A program made the position numbers and the translations under genes. Source: Diogma glabrata (Eukaryota > Arthropoda > Insecta > Diptera > Cylindrotomidae). Taken from it: DNA of 64,000 nt. The DNA lies in NCBI GenBank assembly GCA_963693315.1, contig OY856186.1, positions 300,438,910 to 300,502,909 of the forward strand, in the 5' to 3' direction. The notes below the pieces were generated by a model. That model worked only from the letters and a program-made list of their open reading frames with translations. It did no database searches and had not been told where the DNA came from. Shown here in pieces: positions 33,929 through 46,079 of the stretch; the first letter of the stretch is position 1; each line of letters begins with the position of its first letter.

Positions 33929-34258
33929 TCAACAATTACTTGTAACTTTGGCGTAACAATTTTTTATATTATTCGTATTCAACATTCGCCGGTATCATTG
34001 GCGCAACGATTGGCAGTTATATTGATTTATTGTTCGTATTCAACAATCGCCAATATTGATCAACAATCGCCTGTAGCTTTGGCGCAACGATTCATATCAT
34101 ATTATTATTTTTATTCAACAACCCTGTTTATCCAATAATCAATCCATCATTGATATTGCTCAACAATCGCCTGTGGCTTTGTCGCAACGATTTTTATTTT
34201 ATTGCATCATTTTGCATTTTCACAAATCGCCGGTACCATTGGCGCAACGATTAGTTGT
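33929..34258 (+). repeat. array of GGCGCAACGATT motifs
   Basis: Five units end in TTGGCGCAACGATT or a close variant (about 33950, 34002, 34079, 34180, 34239), each preceded by CAACAATCGCC-type sequence, so that each forms a small imperfect hairpin. TGGCGCAACGATT looks like a retroelement primer-binding site, but no LTR or coding frame was identified next to it. Confidence 0.6.
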
Positions 34259-34715
34259 TTGACTTAATTTATTTTTTATTAACTATGATTGGCAAACTCC
34301 TTGCATGGAGGGTTGGATCAATTACAAATTATGGGGTGAGTGAAACATTTTAATGGCTTGGGTATCCGTTAATAATTTTGAGTTCATACCACATCCACAA
34401 ACTTCTACATTAATTTTATTTCTCCGCCATTATCACTTTGGAAGATATACGGTGCTGCAAATATTGTGAACACTTGCAATAAGTGATAATCAACCTCCTG
34501 GGCTAATTTTGTTTTTAACGCTCTAATCATTTGTTATAGTTTGTAATAGTTTGTTACTTAATTTTGATTTGTGTTTGATAACTCTTTTATTTTGATAACA
34601 ACAAAAACTTGTTTAAAACAGATATAATTTTGACATTTCTACTCAAAGCCTTTTAAAAAACGATTCACTTAAATAATTAAAGATAATCGTTTTTTTGCAC
34701 TTCTGTTATTCTATT
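34259..34715. other. AT-rich intergenic DNA
   Basis: No gene seen. Confidence 0.35.
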
Positions 34716-35053
34716 CCATATATGGGTCATCCTTTTACAAACCGAACAGATTTGGACAAAATCTGACTGACACATTTTTGATTTAGCTCAAACTTTTTTT
34801 TATGAGTTTTATATCGAAAAAAATATATACGGGTTCGAGGATTATTTTTTTTTTATTTTGGAAAATATAGCGGTTCTAAATTTCGAGAATTTCGGCTCGA
34901 TGAGTTATTTTCATAACTCATCGATTTTTGGCTTGATGAGTTATTTTCAAATATTCATAACTTCGGTTCTATTACTGATAGAAACTTCTAGTTTATTTTA
35001 TTTTAAAGTTAAAAGAGGTTAGTTTACAAAAAAAATTAAAGTTAATAAAAGTT

Positions 35054-35057
35054 ATTA
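35054..35057. repeat. 4-bp target duplication ATTA, left
   Basis: ATTA precedes the GGGCTATTATTTTG end and recurs at 37921-37924. The uninterrupted family-F unit reads AATTATTAACAAATTCC at this place, which confirms the empty site. Confidence 0.85.
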
Positions 35058-35096
35058 GGGCTATTATTTTGAAAACGTACATCGAAAAAAAAACAA

Positions 35097-35408
35097 CTAT
35101 TTTTTAAAAATCTGAAATTTTGATATTTTGTTGGTATTGACAAAAGGAAAAAAGTAATTTCTGCTTTTATTTTTTGTGTACTCTGAATCGGAGTTATGCG
35201 CGGTTGAGTTTTGAGGCTTTTTCACGTAGTTTTTGGTAATGGTGGCAATGTTTTGTGAATAGGTGCCACAAATTTCATCCGAATTACGTATATTTTTGCA
35301 AGTAAAAAGGAAAATAATTGAATAATTGAAATAAGTAAGTTTAAAATTAATAACTTTTCTCGTTTGCGCTAGGCGGCGCGTAAAACCTTGGTTTACTTCA
35401 AAGCTCAT
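35097..35408 (-). other. 103-codon frame in the left inverted terminus
   Basis: The frame starts MSFEVNQGFTRRLAQTRKVI and is mirrored by a 101-codon frame at 37561-37866 on the other strand, because the two lie in inverted copies. Both point outward and both remain open. No domain recognised; probably chance, but the shared openness is noted. Confidence 0.3.
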
Positions 35409-35907
35409 ATCTCAAAAAGTAGGCTTTTTTTTTTTTTGTTTTTCACAAATTTTAAAGTAAACATATGCAGCTATGAAATTGAGAAATAAAAAGTCAGCAA
35501 TTCAATATGGATTTTTTCTTACGATTTTTTAAAGTTTGGTATATGAAAAATTCACATGTGTTTTTTTATTAAGTTAATAATCCTGTACTAAATGTGGATC
35601 TAATAAATTAAACATTTTATATTTTAACACCTGCAATAAATTTGAACCATTTTTTGTGTATTTCTGATTGAGAAACAGGTTTTTATTCAGAATAAGAATT
35701 GGAGATCTCAATGATCGAAGATTTTGTTATAATTTCAACATCACCAACACTAACATTAGAAAAAAACATTAAAAAAATATTTTTCCTATAAACATTATAA
35801 TTTAATCAATATTATAAATAAATCCATTAAAAAATTAATTTATATATTTTTTTTTGCCTTTAAATTGAAATATTTATGATCATCAGAAAAAGAAAACATT
35901 TTGGCAA

Positions 35908-36932
35908 TTATTTTATCGGGTGTAGTGTTATCCGGTAAAAAACAGTGGAATCCTTGAGTTCTTTGTTTTCTTCCAAGAACATTTCGTAGATGTCGGTGAG
36001 GGTCCATAACACCAACCGCTTTGATTTCTTAATTTTTGTCGATCCTTCTGTAATAGTAACAACATCTTTAAGGCCAGGCATTGTTCTACTAATTTCCTCT
36101 GATAAGAAGTATGTTTGAATTTGTTTTACTATATTTTGTGACAAACTGTGCACTTGTTTGCTTTGAGGCCAACTGTAAGGACCTACTGTTTCCAACAGAT
36201 CCATGGCGAATTCTACCAGTCGTCTTGATGCATTAAATTCATCCTGGATACGTTGATTTGACCAAAATTTACGTGGTAGAGTTGTCAACAAAAACACTTG
36301 TTTTGATTTACAGCTGGCATCTTTAAACTCTTTTTTAAGGTTCACAAGCCATGATGTATATTCACATTCTTCGTTCGGTGATAACACTTTAACTGAATCT
36401 ACTTGAAATATTCTTTGACTTATTGCCGATGTGACACTTGCAATTTTTTTACAACTTCCTGTTGTAATATGATTTTGTTTGATAGGAGATTCGGCTAAAC
36501 TTCCAAGAACATTGTTAATATCTTCTAAAATGTCATTAAGTAGTTCAGGAACTGGTGGAGATATAGTATCAACCGAAACTGGTGATGGATCTAAAGATGC
36601 TGGAGGTATTTGAATATTTTCGTTCGTTGGAACATTTCAACATCCTGATTTATAGAAATAATTTCACTATCGATAGTTTCCGAACATGAAAGCTGCTGTA
36701 TAGAAAATATTAGTTGCATATGAATTTTTATTCATTTTAATAAAATAATTAAATTTACCTTATTTTTATAGATATAAGTGCGACATGTTTCACATATAAA
36801 CTGGTCATCACGCAAAGTAAAATTTAGGGTCGCAGCTTTTTGAATAACAGCTGGTGTGACCAGTTTCACATTTTTTGATGTCCGCTGATGATTTTTGAGA
36901 CCGTACAAGTTACAGCACAATTTGAAAGGCAT
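35908..36932 (-). pseudogene. broken two-exon transposon gene (Sola-like N-terminal part)
   Basis: Exon 1 (36932-36759) begins MPFKLCCNLYGLKNHQ and ends in a Cys pair region FICETCRTYIYKNK, a small zinc-binding-like domain. A 63-bp intron (36758-36696) has GT and AG ends in phase 0. Exon 2 (36695-35908) starts QLSCSETIDSEIIS, changes frame near 36645, then runs through an acidic/Pro linker to LLTTLPRKFWSNQRIQDEF, EISRTMPGLKDVV and KRLVLWTLTDIYEMF before a stop. These motifs (PK-W, SR-MPG-KD, KRL-L) mark a protein family seen with DNA transposons in many animals. The downstream catalytic region is gone. Confidence 0.65.
36696..36758 (-). other. 63-bp intron of the Sola-like gene
   Basis: On the minus strand, donor AATAAG|GTAAATT and acceptor TTTTCTATACAG|CAG. 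Splicing joins two frames in phase 0. Confidence 0.6.
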
Positions 36933-37560
36933 TTCTATTATTATCTTTTCTAAACGTTATGTCTTCTAAATATTTTGGAATATAATTGATTATAAGGCAA
37001 TTCAATCAATATATATATACCCTTGAAATAGTTTTGACATAGGGAGAATCAGGTAAAATTAGGTAGGTACAATTTAATATATTTTGATTGGATGCAAGTA
37101 TGATTTGGTCAAAAACCGTTTGTGGGCGTCATTAGAAATTTTAAATGTTAAAATTATGAGCCTCTAATGAGATTTTAATTAGTAAAAAGGGGCTGAATAG
37201 ACATTTTTTAAAATGAATAAACATTTTACACACCCTTTTAATAATTTAAATTCCTTTATTTTACCACTTAACTTAAATTAATTTTTAATAAGTTTTTAAC
37301 CATTTAGCCGCACAGAAAATGGTTCAAATTTATTGCAGGTGTTAAAATATGAAATGTTTAATTTATTAGATCCACATTTAGTACAGGATTATTAACTTAA
37401 TAAAAAAACACATGTGAATTTTTCATGTACCAAACTTTAAAAAATCGTAAGAAAAAATCCATATTGAATTGCTGACTTTTTATTTCTCAATTTCATAGCT
37501 GCATATGTTTACTTTAAAATTTGTGAAAAACAAAAAAAAAAAAAGCCTACTTTTTGAGAT

Positions 37561-37866
37561 ATGAGCTTTGAAGTAAATCAAGGTTTTACGCGCCGCCTAG
37601 CGGAAACGAGAACAGTTATTAATTTTAAACTTAATTATTTCAATTATTCAATTATTTTCCTTTTTACTTGCAAAAATATACGTAAGTCGGATGAAATTTG
37701 TGGCACCTATTCACAAAACATTGCCACCATTACCAAAAACTACGTGAAAAAGCCTCAAAACTCAACCGCGCATAACTCCGATTCAGAGTACTCAAAAAAT
37801 AAAAGCAGAAATTACTTTTTTACTTTTGTCAATGCCAACAATATAGCAAAATTTCAGATTTTTTAA
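37561..37866 (+). other. 101-codon frame in the right inverted terminus
   Basis: Mirror copy of the 35097-35408 frame; starts MSFEVNQGFTRRLAETRTVI. No domain recognised. Confidence 0.3.
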
Positions 37867-37920
37867 AAATCAAAAATTTAAAAATCAACAAAAAAATGTA
37901 CGTTTTCAAAATAATAGCCC

Positions 37921-37924
37921 ATTA
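37921..37924. repeat. 4-bp target duplication ATTA, right
   Basis: Matches 35054-35057; family-F sequence resumes here. Confidence 0.85.
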
Positions 37925-39171
37925 ACAAATTACTCTTGTTATAAACAAATAAAATGTTCAAATCGATCTTTAGTCATTGCCCCACCCACGAAATGAGTTT
38001 TTAGTACAGCCATCGTGTTTTACGTTTAATTTCCTATAAAGTACGTATTTTTAATTAATGGAAAAAGTATATTTACTGTTAGAAATAAATTAATTTATCG
38101 AGCACGGGACGACAAAAAATTCCATATATGGGTCATTCTTTAACATACCGAACAGATTAGGACAAAATGTGACCAAGACATTTTTGATTTGACTGAAATT
38201 TTTTACTTGTTCTACAAAAAACAAAAAGATATACGTGTTCGAGGATTTTTTATTATTTTTGGGGGGGAAAGGGGTGGGGGGATAGAGCGCATCTAAATTT
38301 CGAGAATTTCGTAATTTTTGGCTTAAAGACTTATTTTGAAAGTTTCATAACTTCGGTTCTGGTAAAGATATAAACTTTTTTCTATTGTATTTTGAAGTTA
38401 AAAAATGAAGTTTTAAAAAAAAATTGTTAAATATATAAATTATTAACAAATTCCTATTGTTATAAACAAATAAAATGTTAAAATTCATTTTTAGTTTCTA
38501 TTTAACAAACTTGGAGAGTGTGTAGTATGAAAATCGTATTCTACATTCAATTTTCTGTAAAAAACGTATATTTTATTAATATAGAAATAAATTAATTTAT
38601 CAAGCGCGGGACGACAAAACATTTCATAAATGTTTGGTATTTCTTTGGTTTTTTTTGTATTGAATTCCTAGATAAATGTTTGTCGTTCCGCGCTGGAAAA
38701 ATTAATTCATTTCTAACAGTAAAAATCGTTTTCCAATTGATTAAATATACGTTTTTATAGAAAATTGAATGTAGAATACGATTTTTATACTAAACACTCT
38801 TTAACTTTGTTAGATCAAGACTAAAAATCGATTGTTTCATTTTATTTGTTTATAACAATAGGAATTTGTTAATAATTTTTAAATATAACACTTTTTTTTT
38901 AAAAATTCTTTCGACTTTAAAATAAAACAAAAAAAAGTTTCCAAAACCGAAGTTATGAATCTTTCAAAATAAGTCTTCAAGCCAAAAATTACGAAATTCT
39001 CGAAACTTAGATCCGCTCTATTTCCCCCTAATAAAAAATTATAAAAAATTCTCGAACACGTATGCCTTTTTGTTTTAGTAGAACTCCTAAAAAAATTTCA
39101 GTCAAATCAAAAATGTCTTGGTCACATTTTTTCCTAATCTGTTCGGTATGTTAAAGAATGGTCCATATATA

Positions 39172-39491
39172 TATAACTTATTCTTACCCCCGTTCCACAC
39201 GGAAATCGGCTGCTGCAACCAGTGAAACGGTAAAGATCCCGCGCTGTCATACTGGCAGATCGCAAAGAGACTTCTTTGTCCGAACTGCGTACAAACGGAA
39301 TAGTTTGCCGGAACACTTAGTCTTAGGTGGCTTCAACCCGCAGAGGTTTAAAGAAAGCGTTAATCAACACCTTAGAACGCCAGTTGTTGTGGGACCCAGG
39401 TCAAGACCTAGGTCTTAAAAGGTATTTATGTGATGTTGTGACACATATTCTAAACCCAATTACACAACACATTTTATTAAAAAAAAAAATA
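39172..39491 (+). mobile_element. 5'-truncated LINE, RT C-terminal end and 3' UTR (family A)
   Basis: The fragment is less AT-rich than its surroundings. It encodes the end of a LINE polymerase, with FFVRTAYKRNSLPEHLVLGG followed by FNPQRFKESVNQHLR, the usual aromatic-x-R-T-...-N-S-L-P closing motif. The 3' UTR ends CATTTTATT plus an A-run. It interrupts a family-F unit between CCATATAT and ATATGGAATTTTTTGTCG, whose uninterrupted form (inverted, about 38118-38136) is CCATATATGGAATTTTT. The same 3' UTR occurs at 13113-13233. Confidence 0.72.
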
Positions 39492-40004
39492 TGGAATTTT
39501 TTGTCGTCCCGCGCTCGATAAATTAATTTATTTCTAACAGTAAAAATCATTTTTCCATTTATTAAAAATACGTATTTTATAGGAAATTAAACGTAGAACA
39601 CGATGGTCATACTAAAATATCATTTTGTGGGTGGAACAATGACTAAACATTCGTTTGAACATTTTATTTGTTTATAACAATAGGAGTTTGTTAATAAGTA
39701 TTATTAACTTTAATTTTTTATAAAAACTTACATCTTTTAACTTTAAAATAAAATAACTAGAAGTTTCTATCAATAATAGAACTGAAGTTATGAATATCTG
39801 AAAATAACTCGTCAAGACAAAAATCACGAAATTCTCGAAATTTAGAACCGCTATATTTCCCAAAAAAAAAAAATCCTCGAACACGTATATCTTTTTTTCG
39901 ATATAAAACTCATAAAAAAAATTCAACCAATCAAAAATGTGTCGGTCAGAAAGACGTTCGGTTTGTAAAAGAATTACCCATATGTAGAATAAGAAAAAGT
40001 CGGA

Positions 40005-41003
40005 CAAGTGCGAATAAAATTCGCTCGCCAAGGGTTCCGTGAATGTAAAAGAACACATTATCAAAAATAAATGACATAAAGTTATGTTGTAAAGTCTTTA
40101 TATCGCCAGACTATGGACGCATAACAGAATAAATGTTTAATCGTAAACGTCAATAGTAAATGTCAATCACATCTACATTGATCAAAAATGTTACTTGAGG
40201 TTAAATCTCATCCATAGCTGTTTATGTTAGCTAAAGTATTTTAATAGTCTAAATTGGGAATATTTGTTCTATAAATCAGCGTCGAAATATAGGGTGGTAA
40301 ACATACACTTAAAATAGCATTTTTTTCATCAATAACTAAAAAACTATGCATCGCAGAATTCTAAAAAATATTGCAATGTTTCTTAAATTAAGTGTTCTTT
40401 CAAATGACACTCCACTCGTTTGGTTCCAAAAAAGTTTTTTTTACCCCCCTTACACCCATCCCCTAAACACACAGAAATATAATTATTTGAGAGTTCGCTA
40501 GCAAATTTCCTGTCTCTATGAATTTTTTCAATTTTTTCTGTCAATCAGTGTCGAAACTCAAAATTCTAAAAAAAATTGCCAAGTTTTTGAAATTTGGAGC
40601 TCTTTCAAATGACACCCCACTCGCTTGGGTCAAAAAAGTTTTTTTTCACCCTTCCCCACCCCAATCCCTTAAAAACACAAAAATATAATTATTTGAGAGT
40701 TCGCTATATTTTTCGTTCAGAGTTTATCAAACTTCCTGTCTCTGTGAATTTTTTCATATTAGGCTCGGTTAATTAGGCTCGAAATGCAAGGGGGGGACCA
40801 ACTTTTTGTGTCACTTTATTGATAATAATTCAAAAACTATGCATTGCAAAATTCTAAAAAAAATGGCAATATTTCTAAAATCAAGTGCTCTTTCAAATGA
40901 CACCCCACATGACCTGGTTTTAAATGATGTTTAATAATGTGAAAAACACGTTGTACTCTCACTAATAGTGTTCCATATAAAAAACGGAACCCTAACAACG
41001 CAG
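40005..41003 (+). mobile_element. dispersed non-autonomous element, GTCGGACAAGTGCGA family, copy 1
   Basis: Starts AAGTCGGACAAGTGCGAATA, then AGGGTTCCGT (40031-40040), and ends with the inverted ACGGAACCCT (40984-40993). Inside, a ~220-bp unit is repeated about three times: TCTAAAAAA then TTTCAAATGACACCCCACTC then TTATTTGAGAGTTCGC. I recall elements with this start and the GGGTTCCGT box as widespread in insect genomes. No protein-coding gene; a 60-codon frame at 40594 is not credible. A second copy lies at 62690-63300 on the minus strand. Confidence 0.7.
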
Positions 41004-41150
41004 CTTATTACTTGTTAATAATAGCAAAAAGTAGTATTTTGTGGTGAATAAAATTCATTAAACCCGAAAGCAATACTATCCATTTGACAAAATATTTGAG
41101 TTAATTTGTTTTAATTTCTAAGAGAAAAGTAAAATTACATATAGTTCTTG

Positions 41151-41776
41151 ATAGAGCAAGAGCCCGCGACGGCCAAACCTTCGTTATTTTATAAAAGCTG
41201 AAAGTTTTTCTCCGCTTACCCCCTACTCAGGTAGGAACGATTAGCGACATATGAAGTATGGATCTGGTTTCTTTGGCAGGGAGCAGGTAACAAAGAAGCC
41301 TCCAAAGTTTCGTGAAAGTATAAAAGGTAATTTTAAGGGACCAGGTAACAAAGGGGCCTCCAAAGTTTCGTGAAAGTATAAAAGGTAATTTTTTTATATA
41401 TTCTTCGGGATAGTATTAGAAGTCACGTCACCCATTGCCAGACACTTACTATCATGGCAACCCCCTGCCAGACACCCTTAAATTTTAATAAATTGGTAAA
41501 GTTTAAGGGTGTCTGGCAGAGGGTTGCCACGATAGTAAGTGTCTGGAAATGGGTGACGTGACTTCTAACACTATCCCGAAGAATATATAAAAAATTTACC
41601 TTTTATACTTTCACGAAACTTTGGAGGCTCCTTTGTTACCTGCTCTCTGCCAAAGCTACCATGATTCAAACTTCATATGTCGCTTATCGTTCCTATTTGA
41701 GTATGGGGTATGCGCAGAGAAACTTTCAGCTTTTATAAAATAACGAAGGTCTGGCCGTCGCGGTCTCGTTGTCTAT
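41151..41776. mobile_element. palindromic MITE, ~0.63 kb
   Basis: Near-perfect arms from CCGCGACGGCCAAACCTTCG (left) to its inverted partner near 41742-41761, centred about 41490. The left arm has an extra tandem copy of a ~60-bp segment (CCTCCAAAGTTTCGTGAAAG at 41307 and 41358) that the right arm holds once. No coding frame. Confidence 0.8.
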
Positions 41777-41997
41777 GATATAACTTATGTATGCGGTTTT
41801 ATTTAAATATTTTATATGAACTATGCCGATATATAGACAAACAAAATTCTGTTTATTCTGTATTCAAAAATAAAGCGCAATATAAAAAACTTTTCATTAT
41901 TCGTTGTTTTTAGAATGTATATTCAATAATGCATACTATTTTAAGTAAAAGCACACAAATAAAGTTTTTTTTATAAATGTCAAATGTATAATAGTAT

Positions 41998-42110
41998 TTT
42001 AATCTATCAGTGTGTAATGAAAGTGTTTATTCTCAAGCAAAAGTTTAACATTTGAGCGAGGCACGAGCGAAAATTTTTAATTTGCGAGAGAATAAAATTC
42101 ATTACACACG
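41998..42110. mobile_element. small hairpin MITE
   Basis: GTGTGTAATGAAAGTGTTTA at 42010 is matched by the inverted AATAAAATTCATTACACAC at about 42091-42109, with GCAAA/TTTGC pairs inward. Confidence 0.6.
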
Positions 42111-44183
42111 AATTGATTACACTACTTTATTCTCTGACAAAGAATTGTGTATTATATCCAATCAAAACATTTTCTTCAATTAAAACAATAAATCTTTATT
42201 GTTTTAATTGATAAATTAAATTTCTGATTAAAAAAAACCTGATGATAAAAAAACCCCATCACATACAATCAACAAAATTCCACTAAAGGAAATAAGAGAA
42301 TTTAACTTAAAATTTGATTTTTGAACAAAACGTATCAAAGCCATTGTGATTATAATTTGAAAATAATTTTAATAAAATGAAAACAATTTGACCAATTGGA
42401 ATCATACCAATCGAATAATGATAACTTTTTTATAGGAAAATGTTCATTAGACAATAGGTTAAGTTCATTAGGCTATAGGTTAGAAAACAATACAATAATA
42501 CATACTATTATTATCGAAAAAACATAAAAATAAAGCTGATATTAATAAATGAAAGGGAATAAAAGTATATACTATATATTTCTACTCGTCAAATTTTTTA
42601 GTTTTACCAATATCAAATAAATTTATAAATTCGGTCGATCCAAAGATACGAGAAACATTTTATACTTACTACAAGTGCATTAAGTTTAAAAATTATTTTC
42701 ATTAATATTTGAATTAAGTCCAAGGTATAATTATAAATACAAGAGATGAAAACACCGTTTTTTCGTGAACCTTTCTGTACATGCCGCGCAAGCATCGAGT
42801 GGGGCCATCAAACGAACAAAACGTTTTCAACTTGTGAAATAAATGTTTTTTTTGTTATACGATGATAACTATAACGAATAGACTCCATGAAAATATCCTA
42901 CTAACCAGAGGCCATTTGGTACCTATTAGTTTGCCATTGTCGCTTAAGATAATTTAAAAGCAGAATTAGATGTCTCTGTGAACAAAAAGAAACTGTTGGG
43001 CACGCAAATTGCATTAGAATGGATTTTTGGCTTCGGCATTTAGATAGAAGCGTGGAACGCTTTATTTGATTGAATTAGCGGTCAAATTTCAATTAAGAAT
43101 TTTTAAATATCTTTATTCTTTACAGAAGCTCAAATTTTAAAAGAGTTTTCTTTTTTGAAATTAATTTCAATTCTAGAATAACATATTTTAACATTTACCA
43201 TATGTTTTGTTGATTGCAATAAATTAATATTTATCACCACTTCTAAGTTTATTTATAATTGTTATGGTGTTTTTCTAGATATGTATAATAAATATATGAT
43301 TGAATTATATACTTCATCAGTTATTATAATCAGCATTGAGTTTTTTTTACTATGCCTTATTATTATTCCACGTATATAGTATAATGCTTGAAGTTTATCA
43401 GCCATCGTAAACTATATTGATTTTAATTATTATTGCATATGAATTTATTATTTAGTGCTTGAAAAGTGAACGTTTCTTATAGACATTTATCAATGAGGTT
43501 TATTTAAATTTTGATTTTGAATATTATGAGTATTATGTCAATATGTGTATTGGTATTCACTTATGTTGAATTGTTGAGGATTTATTGTATAAGTTTTGTT
43601 TGTTGACGATAAAAAACTATTACAACTTCTGTTTGGTTGCTTTATTTTTGGTTTGGGACCGGATTCGTTTGCAATTTATTGTTGTTCATTTCGCGCAAAA
43701 GTAACGATTTAAACAATTTAACACGATGATGTAGAAGATGGTCCTCGCAATTAAAATTCAATAAAGATGTGAAACAGACAAGATTAAATGGAACTTTTTC
43801 GTTATTGACAAAATTAGTTTAATAACCAAAAATTATACTCACATTAATCAAATCAATTTAATGACAGTCATATAGAAGTATTATTATTTAAAGAGGTAAA
43901 CTTTATAATTTTTCATCTCATGCTTAGATGTTATCCGAATTTAATGAACCGTTACATATTATATTGTAATTCATTATACATGACAAAAAGCAAAGTGAAT
44001 AATGAATTGAACGAATTCAATAATAAAAAGTCCGAGCGGCAGGTATATCCGCTAGAAATAGGTAGATTTCGGGATCAGACAGTTATGTGTGCAATTAGAA
44101 TCGGATTTATCAGATTACTTTATAAAAAATACTAATTAAAAACAGAAGTATTAAACTAACTTTAAAAATAAACATTATTTTAT
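42111..44183. other. AT-rich intergenic DNA
   Basis: About 2 kb with a small inverted repeat (TTAAAACAATAAA and its partner, about 42180-42210) and no credible gene. The 60- and 71-codon frames at 42613 and 43920 have no recognisable features. Confidence 0.4.
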
Positions 44184-44641
44184 ACAGTTTTTGGGCTCTA
44201 GGCACTTAACCTGTACCCCGATATGGCCAATTGTCAAACATATTTAGGAGACTGTTTGCCGCAACATACCCAGAAAATATTTTTAGCGTAAGTGAAAAAA
44301 TGCGACCGTGAAAGTGCCGCTAAATGCCGTTGTACTTCACACAGTTTATTGCAGATAGCTAAAGAACCTTTTATTGCAGATGTCTGGCTTTTTAAAACAT
44401 GATAGAAATATGTTCAAATAATAAATATTTATAAACTTTGTTTACATATTTTGCCCCAAACGGCCGTTATAACGCTTTGTTTTTGACAGTTTTAAGGCTC
44501 TAGACTCTTAACCTGTACCCGGATATGGCCAGTTGTCGAACTTATCCAAGAGATTGTTTGCCGCAACACGCTCAGAAAAAATTTTTGGTCTAGGTCGAAA
44601 AATGCGACCGTGAGAGTGCCGCTAAATTCCGTTATACCTCA
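44184..44641 (+). repeat. two ~155-bp direct repeats, 303 bp apart
   Basis: 44184-44340 and 44487-44641 share CTTAACCTGTACCC, GATATGGCCA, GTTTGCCGCAACA, AAAAATGCGACCGTGA and AGTGCCGCTAAAT in the same order. The second copy ends directly at the (AT)n tract. Confidence 0.75.
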
Positions 44642-44646
44642 TATCG

Positions 44647-46079
<1,433 letters not shown>

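Larger units (their letters stand above)
35058..37920 (-). mobile_element. Sola-like DNA transposon with long inverted termini
   Basis: The 2863-bp element has ends GGGCTATTATTTTGAAAACG and its exact reverse complement, inverted termini of roughly 550 bp (about 35058-35600 and 37330-37920), a 4-bp ATTA duplication, and a broken two-exon gene on the minus strand. A 4-bp duplication and a gene of this kind fit the Sola superfamily as I remember it; the assignment is inference. The DDE-type catalytic part of a transposase is absent, so the element is an internally deleted, non-autonomous copy. Confidence 0.7.
34721..39985. mobile_element. foldback repeat with tandem arms, copy 2 (family F), interrupted
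   Basis: The outer ends CATATATGGGTCATCC (about 34720) and, inverted, TTACCCATATG (about 39975) bound a palindrome centred near 38640. After removal of the Sola-like insertion (35058-37920) and the LINE fragment (39172-39491), the arms are about equal (~1.05 and ~1.0 kb). Each has two ~480-bp units starting GGGTCATTC...ACCGAACAGATTAGG. Units are the same family as 31550-33180. Confidence 0.7.
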
